A DNA stretch of 64,000 nt from Proteus myxofaciens ATCC 19692 (GTDB lineage Bacteria > Pseudomonadota > Gammaproteobacteria > Enterobacterales > Enterobacteriaceae): assembly GCF_001654855.1 (NCBI RefSeq), contig NZ_LXEN01000094.1, positions 1 through 64,000 on the forward strand. The letters are read 5' to 3'. Positions 20,724-30,790 of the stretch are shown here, piece after piece. Position numbers and translations under genes: made by a program. Every line of letters starts with the position of its first letter. Position 1 is the stretch's first letter. The notes below the pieces were generated by a model. That model was given only the letters and a program-made list of their open reading frames with translations, searched no databases and was not told the DNA's origin.

Positions 20724-21524
20724 ATGTATTCGATAGTCGCTTCAGATCTTGATGGCACGCTGTTATCACCCAACCACCTATTAACTCCTTATACCAAAGA
20801 AACGTTGCATCTACTGATTGATAAAGGCGTTCACTTTGTTTTTGCAACAGGACGCCATCATATCGATGTTGCTCAAATACGTGATGGATTAGGGATTAAT
20901 GCTTACATGATAACCTCAAATGGGGCTAGAGTGCATAATACACAAGGTGATCTTATTTTTAGTCACGATCTTCCTTCTGATATTGCAGATTCTCTGATCT
21001 TTATGGCGTTAGATAACCCAAACATCGAAACGAATATCTATTGCAGTGATCAATGGTACATTAATAAAGAATCGCCAGAATTAAAACAGTTCTTCCAAGA
21101 TTCTGTTTTTAATTACAAATTATTTGATGAAACAAATTATCCAAAGTCTGAGGTCTGTAAGGTCTTTTTTACGTCAGAAGATCATGAATTATTACTGATA
21201 TTGGAAAAAGAAATCAACGAACGTTGGGGTGATAAAGTTAATGCGAGCTTTTCGCTACGTAACTGCTTAGAGATTATGGCTGGTGGCGTATCAAAAGGTG
21301 AGGCGTTAGAAAAAGTCGCCTCACTTATGCAACATACACCGAAGGATGCTATTGCTTTTGGTGATGGAATGAATGATAAAGAGATGCTAAAAATAGCGGG
21401 TAAAGGTTGCATTATGGAAAATGCACATCAGATGCTAAAAGATTTATTACCGCACATGGAAGTGATTGGTTCTAACGTCGATGATGCTGTACCTCATTAT
21501 TTGCGCAAGTTATATCACGTCTGA
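20724..21524 (+). CDS. yigL: YigL, Cof-type HAD sugar/pyridoxal phosphatase
   Basis: 266 aa. HAD motif I is SDLDGTLL (residues 7-14) and motif IV is FGDGMNDKEM, with a C2B cap as in the Cof family. E. coli YigL dephosphorylates sugar phosphates and pyridoxal phosphate and is stabilised by the sRNA SgrS during glucose-phosphate stress. That sRNA link is not shown here. It lies 12 bp after pldB. Confidence 0.94.
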   Translation: MYSIVASDLDGTLLSPNHLLTPYTKETLHLLIDKGVHFVFATGRHHIDVAQIRDGLGINAYMITSNGARVHNTQGDLIFSHDLPSDIADSLIFMALDNPNIETNIYCSDQWYINKESPELKQFFQDSVFNYKLFDETNYPKSEVCKVFFTSEDHELLLILEKEINERWGDKVNASFSLRNCLEIMAGGVSKGEALEKVASLMQHTPKDAIAFGDGMNDKEMLKIAGKGCIMENAHQMLKDLLPHMEVIGSNVDDAVPHYLRKLYHV

Positions 21525-21564
21525 TTCTATTTTTTACTTGCAGTTTTACCGTGACAGATAAAAT

Positions 21565-21602
21565 AAAGACGGTGACATCAATTCTATGTCACCGTCTTTT
21601 TT
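21565..21602. terminator. Bidirectional terminator between yigL and mscM
   Basis: AAAGACGGTGACAT pairs with ATGTCACCGTCTTT around a 7-base loop. A T-run follows on the plus strand and A-rich sequence precedes it, so it can end both convergent transcripts. Confidence 0.9.
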
Positions 21603-21610
21603 ATGCTGAG

Positions 21611-24600
21611 TTATAATCCGCCTACTTCTCTTGGTGGATTACGCCCTGATGCGTTTTGTGTTGCACTGCGGATAGTATTGCCCATCATATCCACTCTCGC
21701 TTGGAATGGCGGGAATGGTAAAGTAATACCTTGTTCTGCAAAGGCCAGCAGAATATTTTGATGTATTTCATGTCTTGCTGGCATTCTATGTCCCATTTCT
21801 GCGGCATAAACACGTAATTCAAAGATTTGTATACCTTGCTGTAGGTCGACTAAATATACCTCTGGCGCTGGATTATCTAAGATCATGGTTGAGCGCTTAG
21901 CAGCCTCTAATAGAACATGAGTGACTTGTTCACTATTACATTCCACAGGTGCTGGTATTGTCATCACAATACGCGTAATTGAATCTGACAATGACCAGTT
22001 AATAAATTGCTCAGTAATAAACGCTTTATTAGGAACAATAATCTCTTTTCTATCCCAGTCAGTCAGTGTTGTTGCGCGTGTATTAATTTTAGAAATATTT
22101 CCCGTGAGATTGCGAATGGTCACGGTATCACCAATACGAATTGGTTTTTCGAATAAGATCATTAAGCCTGAGATAATATTGGCAAAAATTTCTTGTAAAC
22201 CAAAACCAAGCCCAACCCCCATCGCAGCAACAAGCCATTGTAATTTCGACCACTCAATCCCTAAAAGAGAAAAGCCCACAATACTACCAATCAAGGTAAT
22301 ACTATATTTAGTCATTGTGGTAATGGCATAACCTGTACCAGGCGTCAGATCAAGGTGTTGCAAAATTGCTAGTTCAAGCAATGCAGGTAAGTTCCTGACT
22401 AATTGTGCTGTAATAATAATCACCAATATAGCGACTAAAATCGAGCCCATTGTGATAGGTTGAATGGTATTTACGCCATTGACTGAGGCAGTGACATCCC
22501 AAAGTCGAATATTATCGACAAAAGAGAAGGCAGTATTAAGTTCAGACCAGAGTAAGATCATGGACACCAAGGCAATCATGGTCAAAATAGAACGTACTAA
22601 GCCAATTGACTGTGCACTGATTGCATCAAGGTCTATTTCTTGTGCTTCTATCTCTAAACCTGCTGTGCTTTCGCCACTGCTTCCTACTATCATATTTTCA
22701 TCTTCACCTTTGGCGCGCTGAGCAAGAATCTCAGCACGTTTTTGTTTCGCTCTTTCAAAGGCTAGTTTTCTACGCTGAATAAGCATCCAACGTTGAATTA
22801 TGTGATAAATAATCAACAGAGCAAACCAAATAGCCACAGACATTTCTAAGCGACCAAGTAACACTATCGACGTAGAAAGATAGCCTAAAACAGCAGCTAA
22901 ACCGGCAATAACAGGGGCTACCAGTAAGAACCACCATAAAATGGTATTAATAAGATTATCGCCTGAGCCATGTTTATCTAGATATAAAGGAACATGCGCT
23001 TTTTTCAGACTGGAAGTGATAAAACTCAGTGCGATACACAGCAATAAAAAGCAGAAACGACCAATTGTTGGTGCAAACTCTCTATCATTATAATATTCAA
23101 ATGTTATCAGCGACATCATCAACGGCACGATAACAAAAATGGAGAGCTGGTAAAAACGCATCGCTTTTTTAACGCGGCTTTCTTTCCATTTAAATTGTGA
23201 AATAAACAGACCATTATGACGTGCAAAAGTCGCACTTATCATAAAGAGCCATAACACAGGAGCGGCTGCAGTAACACCATAGCCAATAGCACCCGCCATT
23301 GGATAGCGCCATTCAACGCTTTGTAATCCATAACCGACGGCAGACCACAATAAAGGTAAAGGTAATGCGATTAAAATTGACCAAAAAACAGTACGTATAG
23401 TTAATGAAAAATGATCTTGAGTCACTTTACCAATACGGTTGCTCACCCTTTCAAGGAAGGCATTGTAGTGTTTTCGTGTTCTGATACTAAAACCGACAAT
23501 TGATAACGTCACAAAGAGATAAATAAATGTGTCTTGGTTTTTTATCATGCTTACGCCAGCATGACCAAGCTGTGAGAAGGTATCAAGTGAGAGTAAGCGA
23601 GTAATATCTTGAACTAATAAAACAGGGTAATTAAATTTTATAGGACTAATATCTGCAACCCAGAACATATAACGGTTAGTCGCATCTTTTGTCTCTCTTA
23701 ATGCATCTGCTAATTGGGTTGTGGCGACCTTTAATTTGGTTAATTCGAGAATTTGTGAGTCGTAGCCTGATAATAATGAGTTAAGTAATTCATGGCGCGC
23801 TTGAATAAGGGAGTCAAAAATATATTTTTGAGCTTGAGGTAATTTTTCGCCATCTTCTTTTTGTGGTGGCTGTTCTTTTGTTAGATTTTCTAACATATCC
23901 TCATAACGTAAGCGTTCCACACGAGATTGAATGATATCTCTATCTAGTTCTTGTGAACGTGGCATTTCAGGTAAGCGTGCCAACTGCGTTCTAAGCGCTT
24001 CACCTAAAGCTGTTGAACCGCTTAACCACTGTGCTTGCTCACGGATAGTGGTAAGCGTTTGGCGAACTTGTTGCGTCTGTTGTGTTGTAATACGTTGCTT
24101 TTCAGAAAGCTCGCTCATTTCTTGAGTTTGCTTATTGAGGATTTGTGATAGTTCGCGGTTAGTTTGGATTTGTTTGATTAAAAACTCAGGTAGTTCGCCA
24201 CCTTGTTCCGCTAACATTTCTGTTTTTTCTAATGCAAGATCAGCAACTTCTTGGCGTTTTATATTTAATAAACTACGTAATTGCTGTAGTTGCACATCAA
24301 GACGTTGATAGCGTTTTTTAAATAACTCAAGACGTAGTCTGGCAATTTCTTGGCGATTATTAGCGGAAAGCTGTGCCAGCTCAAGCTCATTAACCATAGC
24401 TTTACGCGCAGTGACTTCTGATTGCGTTAATTTATTTTGAGCTTCGACGAGTGGCGTTGCAGAGGCGCCTATTGATGCGAGCCTTGTTGTTGCATCACTG
24501 AGTAGTCGTCGCGCTTCAGAGAGCTGTTGAGGAAGTAAATTAAGTGACTCACTTATCTCACGGCTTTTATCTTGCTCTTGTTGCTGGAGCCTTGCCTGCT

Positions 24601-24961
24601 CCATAAGTTGGCTACTGATTTGAATAATTTTTTGTTCAAGATCAGGAATAGAAATCTTTTCAGGAATAGACGGAATTGAATGGCTTTCTTCAAGTAATTT
24701 GTTTCTTAGCTCTTTAGTTATCTGCGGATATTCATCAATCGTTTTTTGATAATTTTCTGCGTTAACTTGTGCTTTTTCACCGTCATTTATCCAGTTGATA
24801 GTACCTTGTAGCGCCTGCATAGTCTCGATATCTTGAGGATTATTACTTCCTTCAAGTTGTTTAATTTCTTGACGTAATTTATCTGTTTCAGCAGAAATTG
24901 CTGATGTTGTGAGTGAAAACGTCAAAAATAGTGAGATAAAAAGCGTGATTATCAGGCGCAC
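21611..24961 (-). CDS. mscM: MscM (YjeP), miniconductance mechanosensitive channel
   Basis: 1116 aa (1107 in E. coli). It has a signal peptide (about 1-23), a long periplasmic coiled-coil region rich in Q, L and E up to about residue 470, then about eleven membrane helices. The C-terminal MscS domain has the pore-lining VGLGFGLQEIFANIISG motif. It protects cells during hypoosmotic shock. It is last in rsgA-psd-mscM, 15 bp after psd. Confidence 0.96.
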   Translation of the reverse strand: MRLIITLFISLFLTFSLTTSAISAETDKLRQEIKQLEGSNNPQDIETMQALQGTINWINDGEKAQVNAENYQKTIDEYPQITKELRNKLLEESHSIPSIPEKISIPDLEQKIIQISSQLMEQARLQQQEQDKSREISESLNLLPQQLSEARRLLSDATTRLASIGASATPLVEAQNKLTQSEVTARKAMVNELELAQLSANNRQEIARLRLELFKKRYQRLDVQLQQLRSLLNIKRQEVADLALEKTEMLAEQGGELPEFLIKQIQTNRELSQILNKQTQEMSELSEKQRITTQQTQQVRQTLTTIREQAQWLSGSTALGEALRTQLARLPEMPRSQELDRDIIQSRVERLRYEDMLENLTKEQPPQKEDGEKLPQAQKYIFDSLIQARHELLNSLLSGYDSQILELTKLKVATTQLADALRETKDATNRYMFWVADISPIKFNYPVLLVQDITRLLSLDTFSQLGHAGVSMIKNQDTFIYLFVTLSIVGFSIRTRKHYNAFLERVSNRIGKVTQDHFSLTIRTVFWSILIALPLPLLWSAVGYGLQSVEWRYPMAGAIGYGVTAAAPVLWLFMISATFARHNGLFISQFKWKESRVKKAMRFYQLSIFVIVPLMMSLITFEYYNDREFAPTIGRFCFLLLCIALSFITSSLKKAHVPLYLDKHGSGDNLINTILWWFLLVAPVIAGLAAVLGYLSTSIVLLGRLEMSVAIWFALLIIYHIIQRWMLIQRRKLAFERAKQKRAEILAQRAKGEDENMIVGSSGESTAGLEIEAQEIDLDAISAQSIGLVRSILTMIALVSMILLWSELNTAFSFVDNIRLWDVTASVNGVNTIQPITMGSILVAILVIIITAQLVRNLPALLELAILQHLDLTPGTGYAITTMTKYSITLIGSIVGFSLLGIEWSKLQWLVAAMGVGLGFGLQEIFANIISGLMILFEKPIRIGDTVTIRNLTGNISKINTRATTLTDWDRKEIIVPNKAFITEQFINWSLSDSITRIVMTIPAPVECNSEQVTHVLLEAAKRSTMILDNPAPEVYLVDLQQGIQIFELRVYAAEMGHRMPARHEIHQNILLAFAEQGITLPFPPFQARVDMMGNTIRSATQNASGRNPPREVGGL

Positions 24962-24976
24962 AAAGATTACTCCGAA

Positions 24977-25888
24977 TTACGTGTTATCACTAATGGCATC
25001 ATTATTACCATTATTATTGTTAGAAACATTAATAATAGAGCCTAATTGTTCTCCCATTAAGGTCACGGAGCCACTTATAAGATCTTTATTGAATTGAACA
25101 CTATTTTCAGGGAAAAGGTTGATAACGGTTGAGCCTAATTTAAAGAGCCCCATCTCTTCACCTTTTTTAAGAAAAATCGCACCTGATTTATCTGCTTGAG
25201 GATAGCTCCAGCGCTTAATAATGCCTTCACGAGGTGGCGTTACCATACCAGACCACACTGTTTCTATACTTCCTACAATTGTGGCACCAACAAGAATTTG
25301 CACCATTGGACCAAATGCTGTCTCAAATACACAAATAATACGCTCATTACGTGCAAATAAATTAGGAACATTCGCGGCCGTGAGTGGATTTACAGAAAAG
25401 AGTGAACCCGGGACATAAATCATTTCTTTTAGTAAGCCATCACATGGCATATGGACACGGTGATAATCACGAGGAGATAGGTACGTTGTGATAAATTGCC
25501 CATTACGAAAGAGGTCAGCGAGCATAAAATTACCCGCCAATAATGCTTCAAGCGTGTAGTGATGGCCTTTCGCTTGTAAGATAAGATCGTCTTGAATAAG
25601 CCCTAATTGACTAACTGCACCATCGGCAGGTAAGGCCAGTATTTCATCACCTTCAACTATTGGACGAGCATTTTCTTTTAGCGCACGAATAAAAAAATCG
25701 TTGAATGTGGAATAAGAGTGGAATTGACTCTCTTTTGCTTCATTCATATCGACTTTATAGGTTTTTGCGAATGTCTTTATCGCAAATTGAGTAATAGCAC
25801 CTGCTTTTTTATTTGCAAACCAGCCTGCTAGCTGTGTTAGCCATAGCTTAGGCAATAGATAATGCAGTTTAATTTTTAGCTTGTCCAA
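24977..25888 (-). CDS. psd: Phosphatidylserine decarboxylase proenzyme
   Basis: 303 aa if started at TTG 25888, which has AGAGG eight bases upstream and gives a product aligning with the E. coli N-terminus (LPKLWLT). The frame is open to an ATG at 25936, but that adds 16 unrelated residues. It makes phosphatidylethanolamine at the inner membrane. The self-cleavage motif LGST ([11 protein letters not shown]) yields the pyruvoyl group, and the DYHRVHMP catalytic segment is present. The C-terminus, with an Asn-rich tail, is shorter than in E. coli (322 aa). Confidence 0.93.
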   Translation of the reverse strand: MDKLKIKLHYLLPKLWLTQLAGWFANKKAGAITQFAIKTFAKTYKVDMNEAKESQFHSYSTFNDFFIRALKENARPIVEGDEILALPADGAVSQLGLIQDDLILQAKGHHYTLEALLAGNFMLADLFRNGQFITTYLSPRDYHRVHMPCDGLLKEMIYVPGSLFSVNPLTAANVPNLFARNERIICVFETAFGPMVQILVGATIVGSIETVWSGMVTPPREGIIKRWSYPQADKSGAIFLKKGEEMGLFKLGSTVINLFPENSVQFNKDLISGSVTLMGEQLGSIINVSNNNNGNNDAISDNT

Positions 25889-25971
25889 AATGGCAACCTC
25901 TGGTCTTGAACGATAAAATAAACAAAAGGGGCACATTGTACCCAGCCTTCGTAGGCTTGTCAGTGGTTCTG

Positions 25972-27033
25972 TTATTTAGAGTCTAAATTAATATTTTTAC
26001 GCACTTTCACCTGACTCATACTTTCTAAAATACGGTGATAATTCTCAAAACGTGTCTCTGCAATTTCACCATTTTCAACAGCTTCGCGAATAAGACAACC
26101 AGGATCGTCAAAGTGTTTGCAGTCACGGAATTTGCAGCCACCAAGATAAGGTCTAAATTCAATAAATCCTTTTGTCACTTGATCGGGTGTTAAGTGCCAT
26201 AAGCCGAATTCACGTACACCTGGTGAATCAATTACATCTCCCCCTTGTGGGAAATGATAAAGACGTGCTGCCGTTGTCGTGTGCTGACCTAATCCTGAGT
26301 TATCAGAAACTTGATTAACTAAAATACTTTCTTCTGTGGGCGGTAATAAGGCATTTAATAAACTGGATTTACCCACACCAGATTGACCTGCAAAGATAGA
26401 GATTCGACCTGAAAGCTCTTGTGTGAGTTCAGTTAAACCTTCTGTAGTATGACTAGAGACTTCAAGTACTCGATAGCCGATATCTTTATAAGGTTGCATC
26501 CATTCTCTCACCATCTCTCTACTTTCATCGTCTAACATATCAATTTTGTTAAGAACAATCAGAGGTTCAACTTGCAAGGTTTCACAAGCCACTAAGTAGC
26601 GATCAATCATATTGAGAGAAAGTTCGGGTAAAATAGCTGAAACAATAATGATTTGATTGATATTGGCTGCAATGGGCTTAACACCGTCATAATAATCAGG
26701 GCGAGTAAGAACAGAACTACGCTCATGAACTGCTTCAACAATACCATTTATTTTGACATTTTCTTGCGTTTGTAATGCTGGACGCCACACGACTTTATCA
26801 CCAGTGACTAAAGATGAAATTGTGCGTCTAATATTACAACGAGTAATGCTACCATCATTGGCTTCGACATCTGCATGTTGTCCAAATCGGCTGATAATCA
26901 GTCCTTCAGAGGCTTCACCTAATTGTGAATCATCTAATTCAACCTGATTTTTTTTCTCTTTGCTCTGCAATCGCTTTTTATGATTTTCTTGTACTCTGCG
27001 TTGCTGGCCTTTAGATAATTTACGTTTTGTCAC
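25972..27033 (-). CDS. rsgA: RsgA, ribosome small-subunit GTPase
   Basis: 353 aa (350 in E. coli). It is a circularly permuted GTPase: a basic N-terminal tail, an OB fold, then G4 (VLNKIDML) before G1 ([12 protein letters not shown]) and G3 (DSPGVREFG), and a zinc finger with [14 protein letters not shown]. It releases RbfA and checks late 30S maturation. It is first in rsgA-psd-mscM and diverges from orn. Confidence 0.97.
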   Translation of the reverse strand: MTKRKLSKGQQRRVQENHKKRLQSKEKKNQVELDDSQLGEASEGLIISRFGQHADVEANDGSITRCNIRRTISSLVTGDKVVWRPALQTQENVKINGIVEAVHERSSVLTRPDYYDGVKPIAANINQIIIVSAILPELSLNMIDRYLVACETLQVEPLIVLNKIDMLDDESREMVREWMQPYKDIGYRVLEVSSHTTEGLTELTQELSGRISIFAGQSGVGKSSLLNALLPPTEESILVNQVSDNSGLGQHTTTAARLYHFPQGGDVIDSPGVREFGLWHLTPDQVTKGFIEFRPYLGGCKFRDCKHFDDPGCLIREAVENGEIAETRFENYHRILESMSQVKVRKNINLDSK

Positions 27034-27148
27034 CGATCCTCACTTGTGTCATTCGGTTAGATGTTCTTCTGTCGTGCTTATGGAGTAAACGCGCTATGAT
27101 AAACGCTAAAATATCATGTCTCACTCTAAGAAACAGCTAGGATATATT

Positions 27149-27694
27149 ATGTCAAACAGCGAGAACAATCTTATCTGGATAGATCTGGAAATGACGGGCC
27201 TAGATCCAGAACGTGATCGTATTATCGAAATTGCCACTATTGTGACAGACTCTCAACTCAATATTTTAGCCGAAGGCCCAGTAATTGCAGTCCATCAATC
27301 GGATGAACAACTTGGTTTAATGGATGATTGGAATACGCGTACACATACTGGAAGTGGTTTAGTAGAGCGCGTTCGTAAAAGCCAATATGATGATAATGCG
27401 GCACAAAAAGCAACGATTAAGTTTCTTGAACAATGGGTGCCTAAAGGTGTTTCTCCAATTTGTGGTAACAGTGTTGGGCAAGATAGACGCTTTCTTTTCC
27501 GTTATATGCCTGAGTTAGAAAGCTATTTTCACTATCGCTATCTTGATGTGAGTACACTAAAAGAATTAGCCCGTCGTTGGAAACCTGAAATTCTAGACGG
27601 TTTTACGAAAAAAAATACACATCAAGCGTTAGATGATATTCGCGAATCCATTGCAGAACTCGTTTATTATCGCGAAACTTTTATTAAAGAGTAG
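27149..27694 (+). CDS. orn: Oligoribonuclease
   Basis: 181 aa from the ATG at 27149 (AGGATATATT upstream), equal in length to E. coli. An upstream ATG at 27116 would add 11 residues. It is a 3'-5' DEDDh exonuclease that clears dinucleotides, including pGpG. Active-site motifs are [16 protein letters not shown] and [10 protein letters not shown]. The tRNA-Gly cluster follows. Confidence 0.97.
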   Translation: MSNSENNLIWIDLEMTGLDPERDRIIEIATIVTDSQLNILAEGPVIAVHQSDEQLGLMDDWNTRTHTGSGLVERVRKSQYDDNAAQKATIKFLEQWVPKGVSPICGNSVGQDRRFLFRYMPELESYFHYRYLDVSTLKELARRWKPEILDGFTKKNTHQALDDIRESIAELVYYRETFIKE

Positions 27695-27783
27695 AATATC
27701 GCTTAATTATGATGGATATTGCATCATTATGATGATTTTATCGACATGCAATCAAAAAAATATATTTTTTTGGCGATAAGGGC

Positions 27784-27811
27784 TTGCGGTTAATCATTTT
27801 TCTCGTATAAT
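27784..27811 (+). promoter_or_regulatory. Promoter of the tRNA-Gly operon
   Basis: TTGCGG (27784-27789), a 16-base spacer and TATAAT (27806-27811), followed by a GC-rich discriminator (GCGC), as expected for a stringently controlled stable-RNA promoter. Confidence 0.8.
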
Positions 27812-27861
27812 GCGCTTCCCGTACCGATGAAGAATTTCGTTAGTACGGGTGTTAGAAAGAT

Positions 27862-27937
<76 letters not shown>

Positions 27938-27970
27938 ATCTTTCTAAGATAGTTATCAGTATTATGCGAC

Positions 27971-28046
<76 letters not shown>

Positions 28047-28080
28047 AATCTTTCTCTGATAGTTATCACACTTACCAAAT

Positions 28081-28156
<76 letters not shown>

Positions 28157-28651
28157 AATCTTCTTCTCTAAATACTTCCTCAATTAATTCAATTACCTAA
28201 AACAGTAATTTCAATCTAAAAAAGAAAAAATATCCGTTTAGATATATTGCGTCTAAAAAATGATCAAAATTTCTTTATTTTTTCTCTCGCTTTTTAAAAT
28301 ATCGACTACACTGTCTTAGGATGTAAATTAAGCTATTTTACTTAATATCTATAGTTATAGTGTGGATATTATTATTCAAAAGTGAGAATGCGGTAACTGC
28401 ACGTAAGATCAAGCTATTTTTTTGTGATCTATCTTTGATCTTTACTTGCAATTCTATATTTACAGCACTAGAATGTGCGCCTTTCCTCATTTAGAGGGAA
28501 ATATAAGGCGAAATCATTTTTATAGGTTTAGGTCTTTATTCTGTTAAATACAATTTCAATAGTATTTTTAGAGAAAGGAAGGTTTTTGAAGTCTTTTCTT
28601 TGAAAAAAATGATATTTTTTTTGATTATTCGTATTTTCTTCCCAAATTGAT

Positions 28652-28660
28652 TTATCCACA
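28652..28660 (+). promoter_or_regulatory. DnaA box (perfect) in datA-like locus
   Basis: TTATCCACA, an exact match to the strongest DnaA box. It lies 65 bp (start to start) from a second exact copy. Confidence 0.85.
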
Positions 28661-28716
28661 ATCAGATACTGATAACCACCGCATCTGAGCATTATTTATT
28701 TTTTTACTGCACAGAG

Positions 28717-28725
28717 TTATCCACA
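28717..28725 (+). promoter_or_regulatory. DnaA box (perfect) in datA-like locus
   Basis: TTATCCACA within ACAGAGTTATCCACAG. This 16-base context is the same as I recall for the R4 box of E. coli oriC. Confidence 0.85.
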
Positions 28726-28933
28726 GAAACACATCAAAAAATGATTTGGGGTTAGTACGCTGTATATAAATTTATTGAAATTATATCTTGTTGATAAATA
28801 AGATTTTTAAAAAATATTTAAAAATGTGCCTTAGTTCGCTTGAATTTTTTCTTCGTATTGATAGACAACGTTTTTTTATTTTATTCACAGATGAAATTAT
28901 TTAGTGTTAACTTTTATTGTATTGTGTTAAAAA

Positions 28934-30088
28934 TTAAGCGTCGCGAGGTAAACCTTTAGTTATCGCCCTTACTAAGCGTTTTTGTTGTGAAGTCTGTATT
29001 TTTACTTCTTTCTCATTTCTTTTTGCTAATTGCTGAGCTATTGCCCATTGCAAGTGCTCATCTAAAACATCACTTAAACCAAAGCGTTCTTGCAGGGCAA
29101 GTACGATTTTATCTTGGTAAGGTGCATTTCCTAATGCCACACTAATATTTCTTAGCCAACGTAAGTATCCAATTCGTCGAATTGGCGAGCCTTCTGTTGT
29201 TCGCAAAAATTTTTCTTCACTCCATTGAAAGAGTGTATAAAGCTCGGGAGTATGAAGTTCACGACGAGGTGAGAAATCATCTTCTTCAGTGAGTGGTGAG
29301 AATCTATTCCAAGGACAAATTAATTGGCAGTCATCACAGCCATAAATACGATTACCCATTAAAGGACGAAATTGTTCTGGTATAGCGCCTGAATGTTCAA
29401 TCGTGAGATAAGAGATACAACGGCGGGCATCTATCGTATAAGGCTCTACAATGGCGGCAGTAGGACACGTTGTCATACATGCAACACATTTACCGCATTG
29501 CTCTTCTACTGGGGCATCTATTGGCAGAGGTAAATTTATCAGCAATTCACCTAAGAAAAACCAAGAGCCAGATTTATCATTAATAACAAGTGAGTGTTTA
29601 CCAACCCAGCCAAGCCCAGCTTTAACGGCAAGTGGCCTTTCCATAATCGGCGCTGAATCAACAAAAGGTCGAAAGTTAACGACACCTTGATATTCATACT
29701 GTTGGCAATATTGTGTAATCTTTTCACCTAATTTTTTAAGGCGTTGTTTTAAAACTTTGTGGTAATCTCTACCTAGCGCATAACGACTAATATAACCTTG
29801 TTCTGGATTATTTAATGTGCGAGCAAATGCTGCCTCCGTCGGTAAATAATTCATTCTGACACTAATTACACGTAATGTACCGGGTACTAATTCATGAGGT
29901 CTTGCTCGCATCATGCCATATTTTGCCATCCACGCCATTTCGCCATGATATTGTTTATCTAGCCACTCTTGTAAACGAGGTTCTTCAATGGATAAGTCCG
30001 TATCACAAATTCCAGTTTGCTGAAAACCCAGCTCAGTGCCCCATAATTTAATATTTTCAGCAAGGGCGTTAAGATCAAGTGATGGCAT
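28934..30088 (-). CDS. queG: Epoxyqueuosine reductase
   Basis: 384 aa from the ATG at 30088, matching the E. coli N-terminus (LDLN-LA-IK-WG). The frame is open 18 codons further. It reduces epoxyqueuosine to queuosine in the wobble base of some tRNAs, using cobalamin and two 4Fe-4S clusters. Cluster cysteines are visible in CGKCVACMTTCP, RRCISY and YGCDDCQLICPW. The E. coli neighbour nnr, between queG and tsaE, is missing. Confidence 0.96.
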   Translation of the reverse strand: MPSLDLNALAENIKLWGTELGFQQTGICDTDLSIEEPRLQEWLDKQYHGEMAWMAKYGMMRARPHELVPGTLRVISVRMNYLPTEAAFARTLNNPEQGYISRYALGRDYHKVLKQRLKKLGEKITQYCQQYEYQGVVNFRPFVDSAPIMERPLAVKAGLGWVGKHSLVINDKSGSWFFLGELLINLPLPIDAPVEEQCGKCVACMTTCPTAAIVEPYTIDARRCISYLTIEHSGAIPEQFRPLMGNRIYGCDDCQLICPWNRFSPLTEEDDFSPRRELHTPELYTLFQWSEEKFLRTTEGSPIRRIGYLRWLRNISVALGNAPYQDKIVLALQERFGLSDVLDEHLQWAIAQQLAKRNEKEVKIQTSQQKRLVRAITKGLPRDA

Positions 30089-30303
30089 GATAAACAGAAC
30101 CAAAAGGTAAGAGGTGAGTCCGAAGAGCGAGCAGTGTATCATAGTGAACCACCGGGAAAAATCCTCGTGATAAATAGATTTATGATATGGTTATTTAATC
30201 ACTGATTTGGATAACTATTTGTCCTAAAGAAATACAAAAAGCTTAGCGTGCTATTTGTTAAACTATTAATTCTCTAAGCCATGATTATCTGATAATAGAA
30301 AAT

Positions 30304-30777
30304 ATGAATATGAATGAATGGGTTATTGCACTAGAAGATGAAACAGCGACAGTCAACCTTGGGCGTACTGTGGCTTTGGCTTGTGAAAATCATGGATTAA
30401 TTTTGTACTTATATGGTTCGTTAGGTGCAGGTAAAACAACGTTTAGTCGAGGTTTTTTACAAGCTTTAGGTCATCAAGGTCATGTAAAAAGCCCAACTTA
30501 TACACTTGTTGAACCTTATATGTTGTCACCTAACCCTGTTTATCATTTTGATCTTTATCGCTTAGCATCAGCAGAAGAACTGGAATTTATGGGAATACGT
30601 GACTATTTTGAACAGGATGCATTATGCCTAATTGAGTGGCCTTCACAAGGCGAAGGGGTATTACCAAGTGCTGATTTAGAACTCCATTTAAGTTATGAAA
30701 ATGAAGGTCGAAAAGCACGATTTGTTGCCCTCTCACAACGAGGAAATGCTGTTTTATCTCGTATTCAGTCTTCATAA
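30304..30777 (+). CDS. tsaE: TsaE, tRNA t6A37 ATPase subunit
   Basis: 157 aa. The P-loop [13 protein letters not shown] (about 40-52) and the conserved [10 protein letters not shown] and HFDLYRL motifs are intact. With TsaB, TsaC and TsaD it makes threonylcarbamoyl-adenosine at position 37 of ANN-decoding tRNAs. It is the first gene of the tsaE-amiB-mutL-miaA-hfq-hflX-hflKC chain. Confidence 0.96.
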   Translation: MNMNEWVIALEDETATVNLGRTVALACENHGLILYLYGSLGAGKTTFSRGFLQALGHQGHVKSPTYTLVEPYMLSPNPVYHFDLYRLASAEELEFMGIRDYFEQDALCLIEWPSQGEGVLPSADLELHLSYENEGRKARFVALSQRGNAVLSRIQSS

Positions 30778-30790
30778 AGGAATAATAATT

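Larger units (their letters stand above)
28157..28933. other. Gene-free interval between tRNA-Gly cluster and queG (datA-like locus)
   Basis: About 780 bp, AT-rich and without a credible ORF. It holds perfect DnaA boxes TTATCCACA at 28652-28660 and 28717-28725 in the same direction, plus a near-match on the other strand at 28361-28369 (ATATCCACA). Between the perfect boxes are a palindromic ATCAGATACTGAT (28661-28673), similar to the IHF core WATCAR, and a T-tract (28697-28705). The interval matches that of E. coli datA, as I recall it (glyVXY to queG), where DnaA and IHF promote hydrolysis of DnaA-bound ATP after initiation. Confidence 0.75.

Noticed and set aside
28361-28725. Chromosomal replication origin (oriC)
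   Set aside because: There are perfect DnaA boxes, but few GATC sites, no clear 13-mer array, and the neighbours (tRNA-Gly, queG) are those of datA rather than mnmG/mioC.
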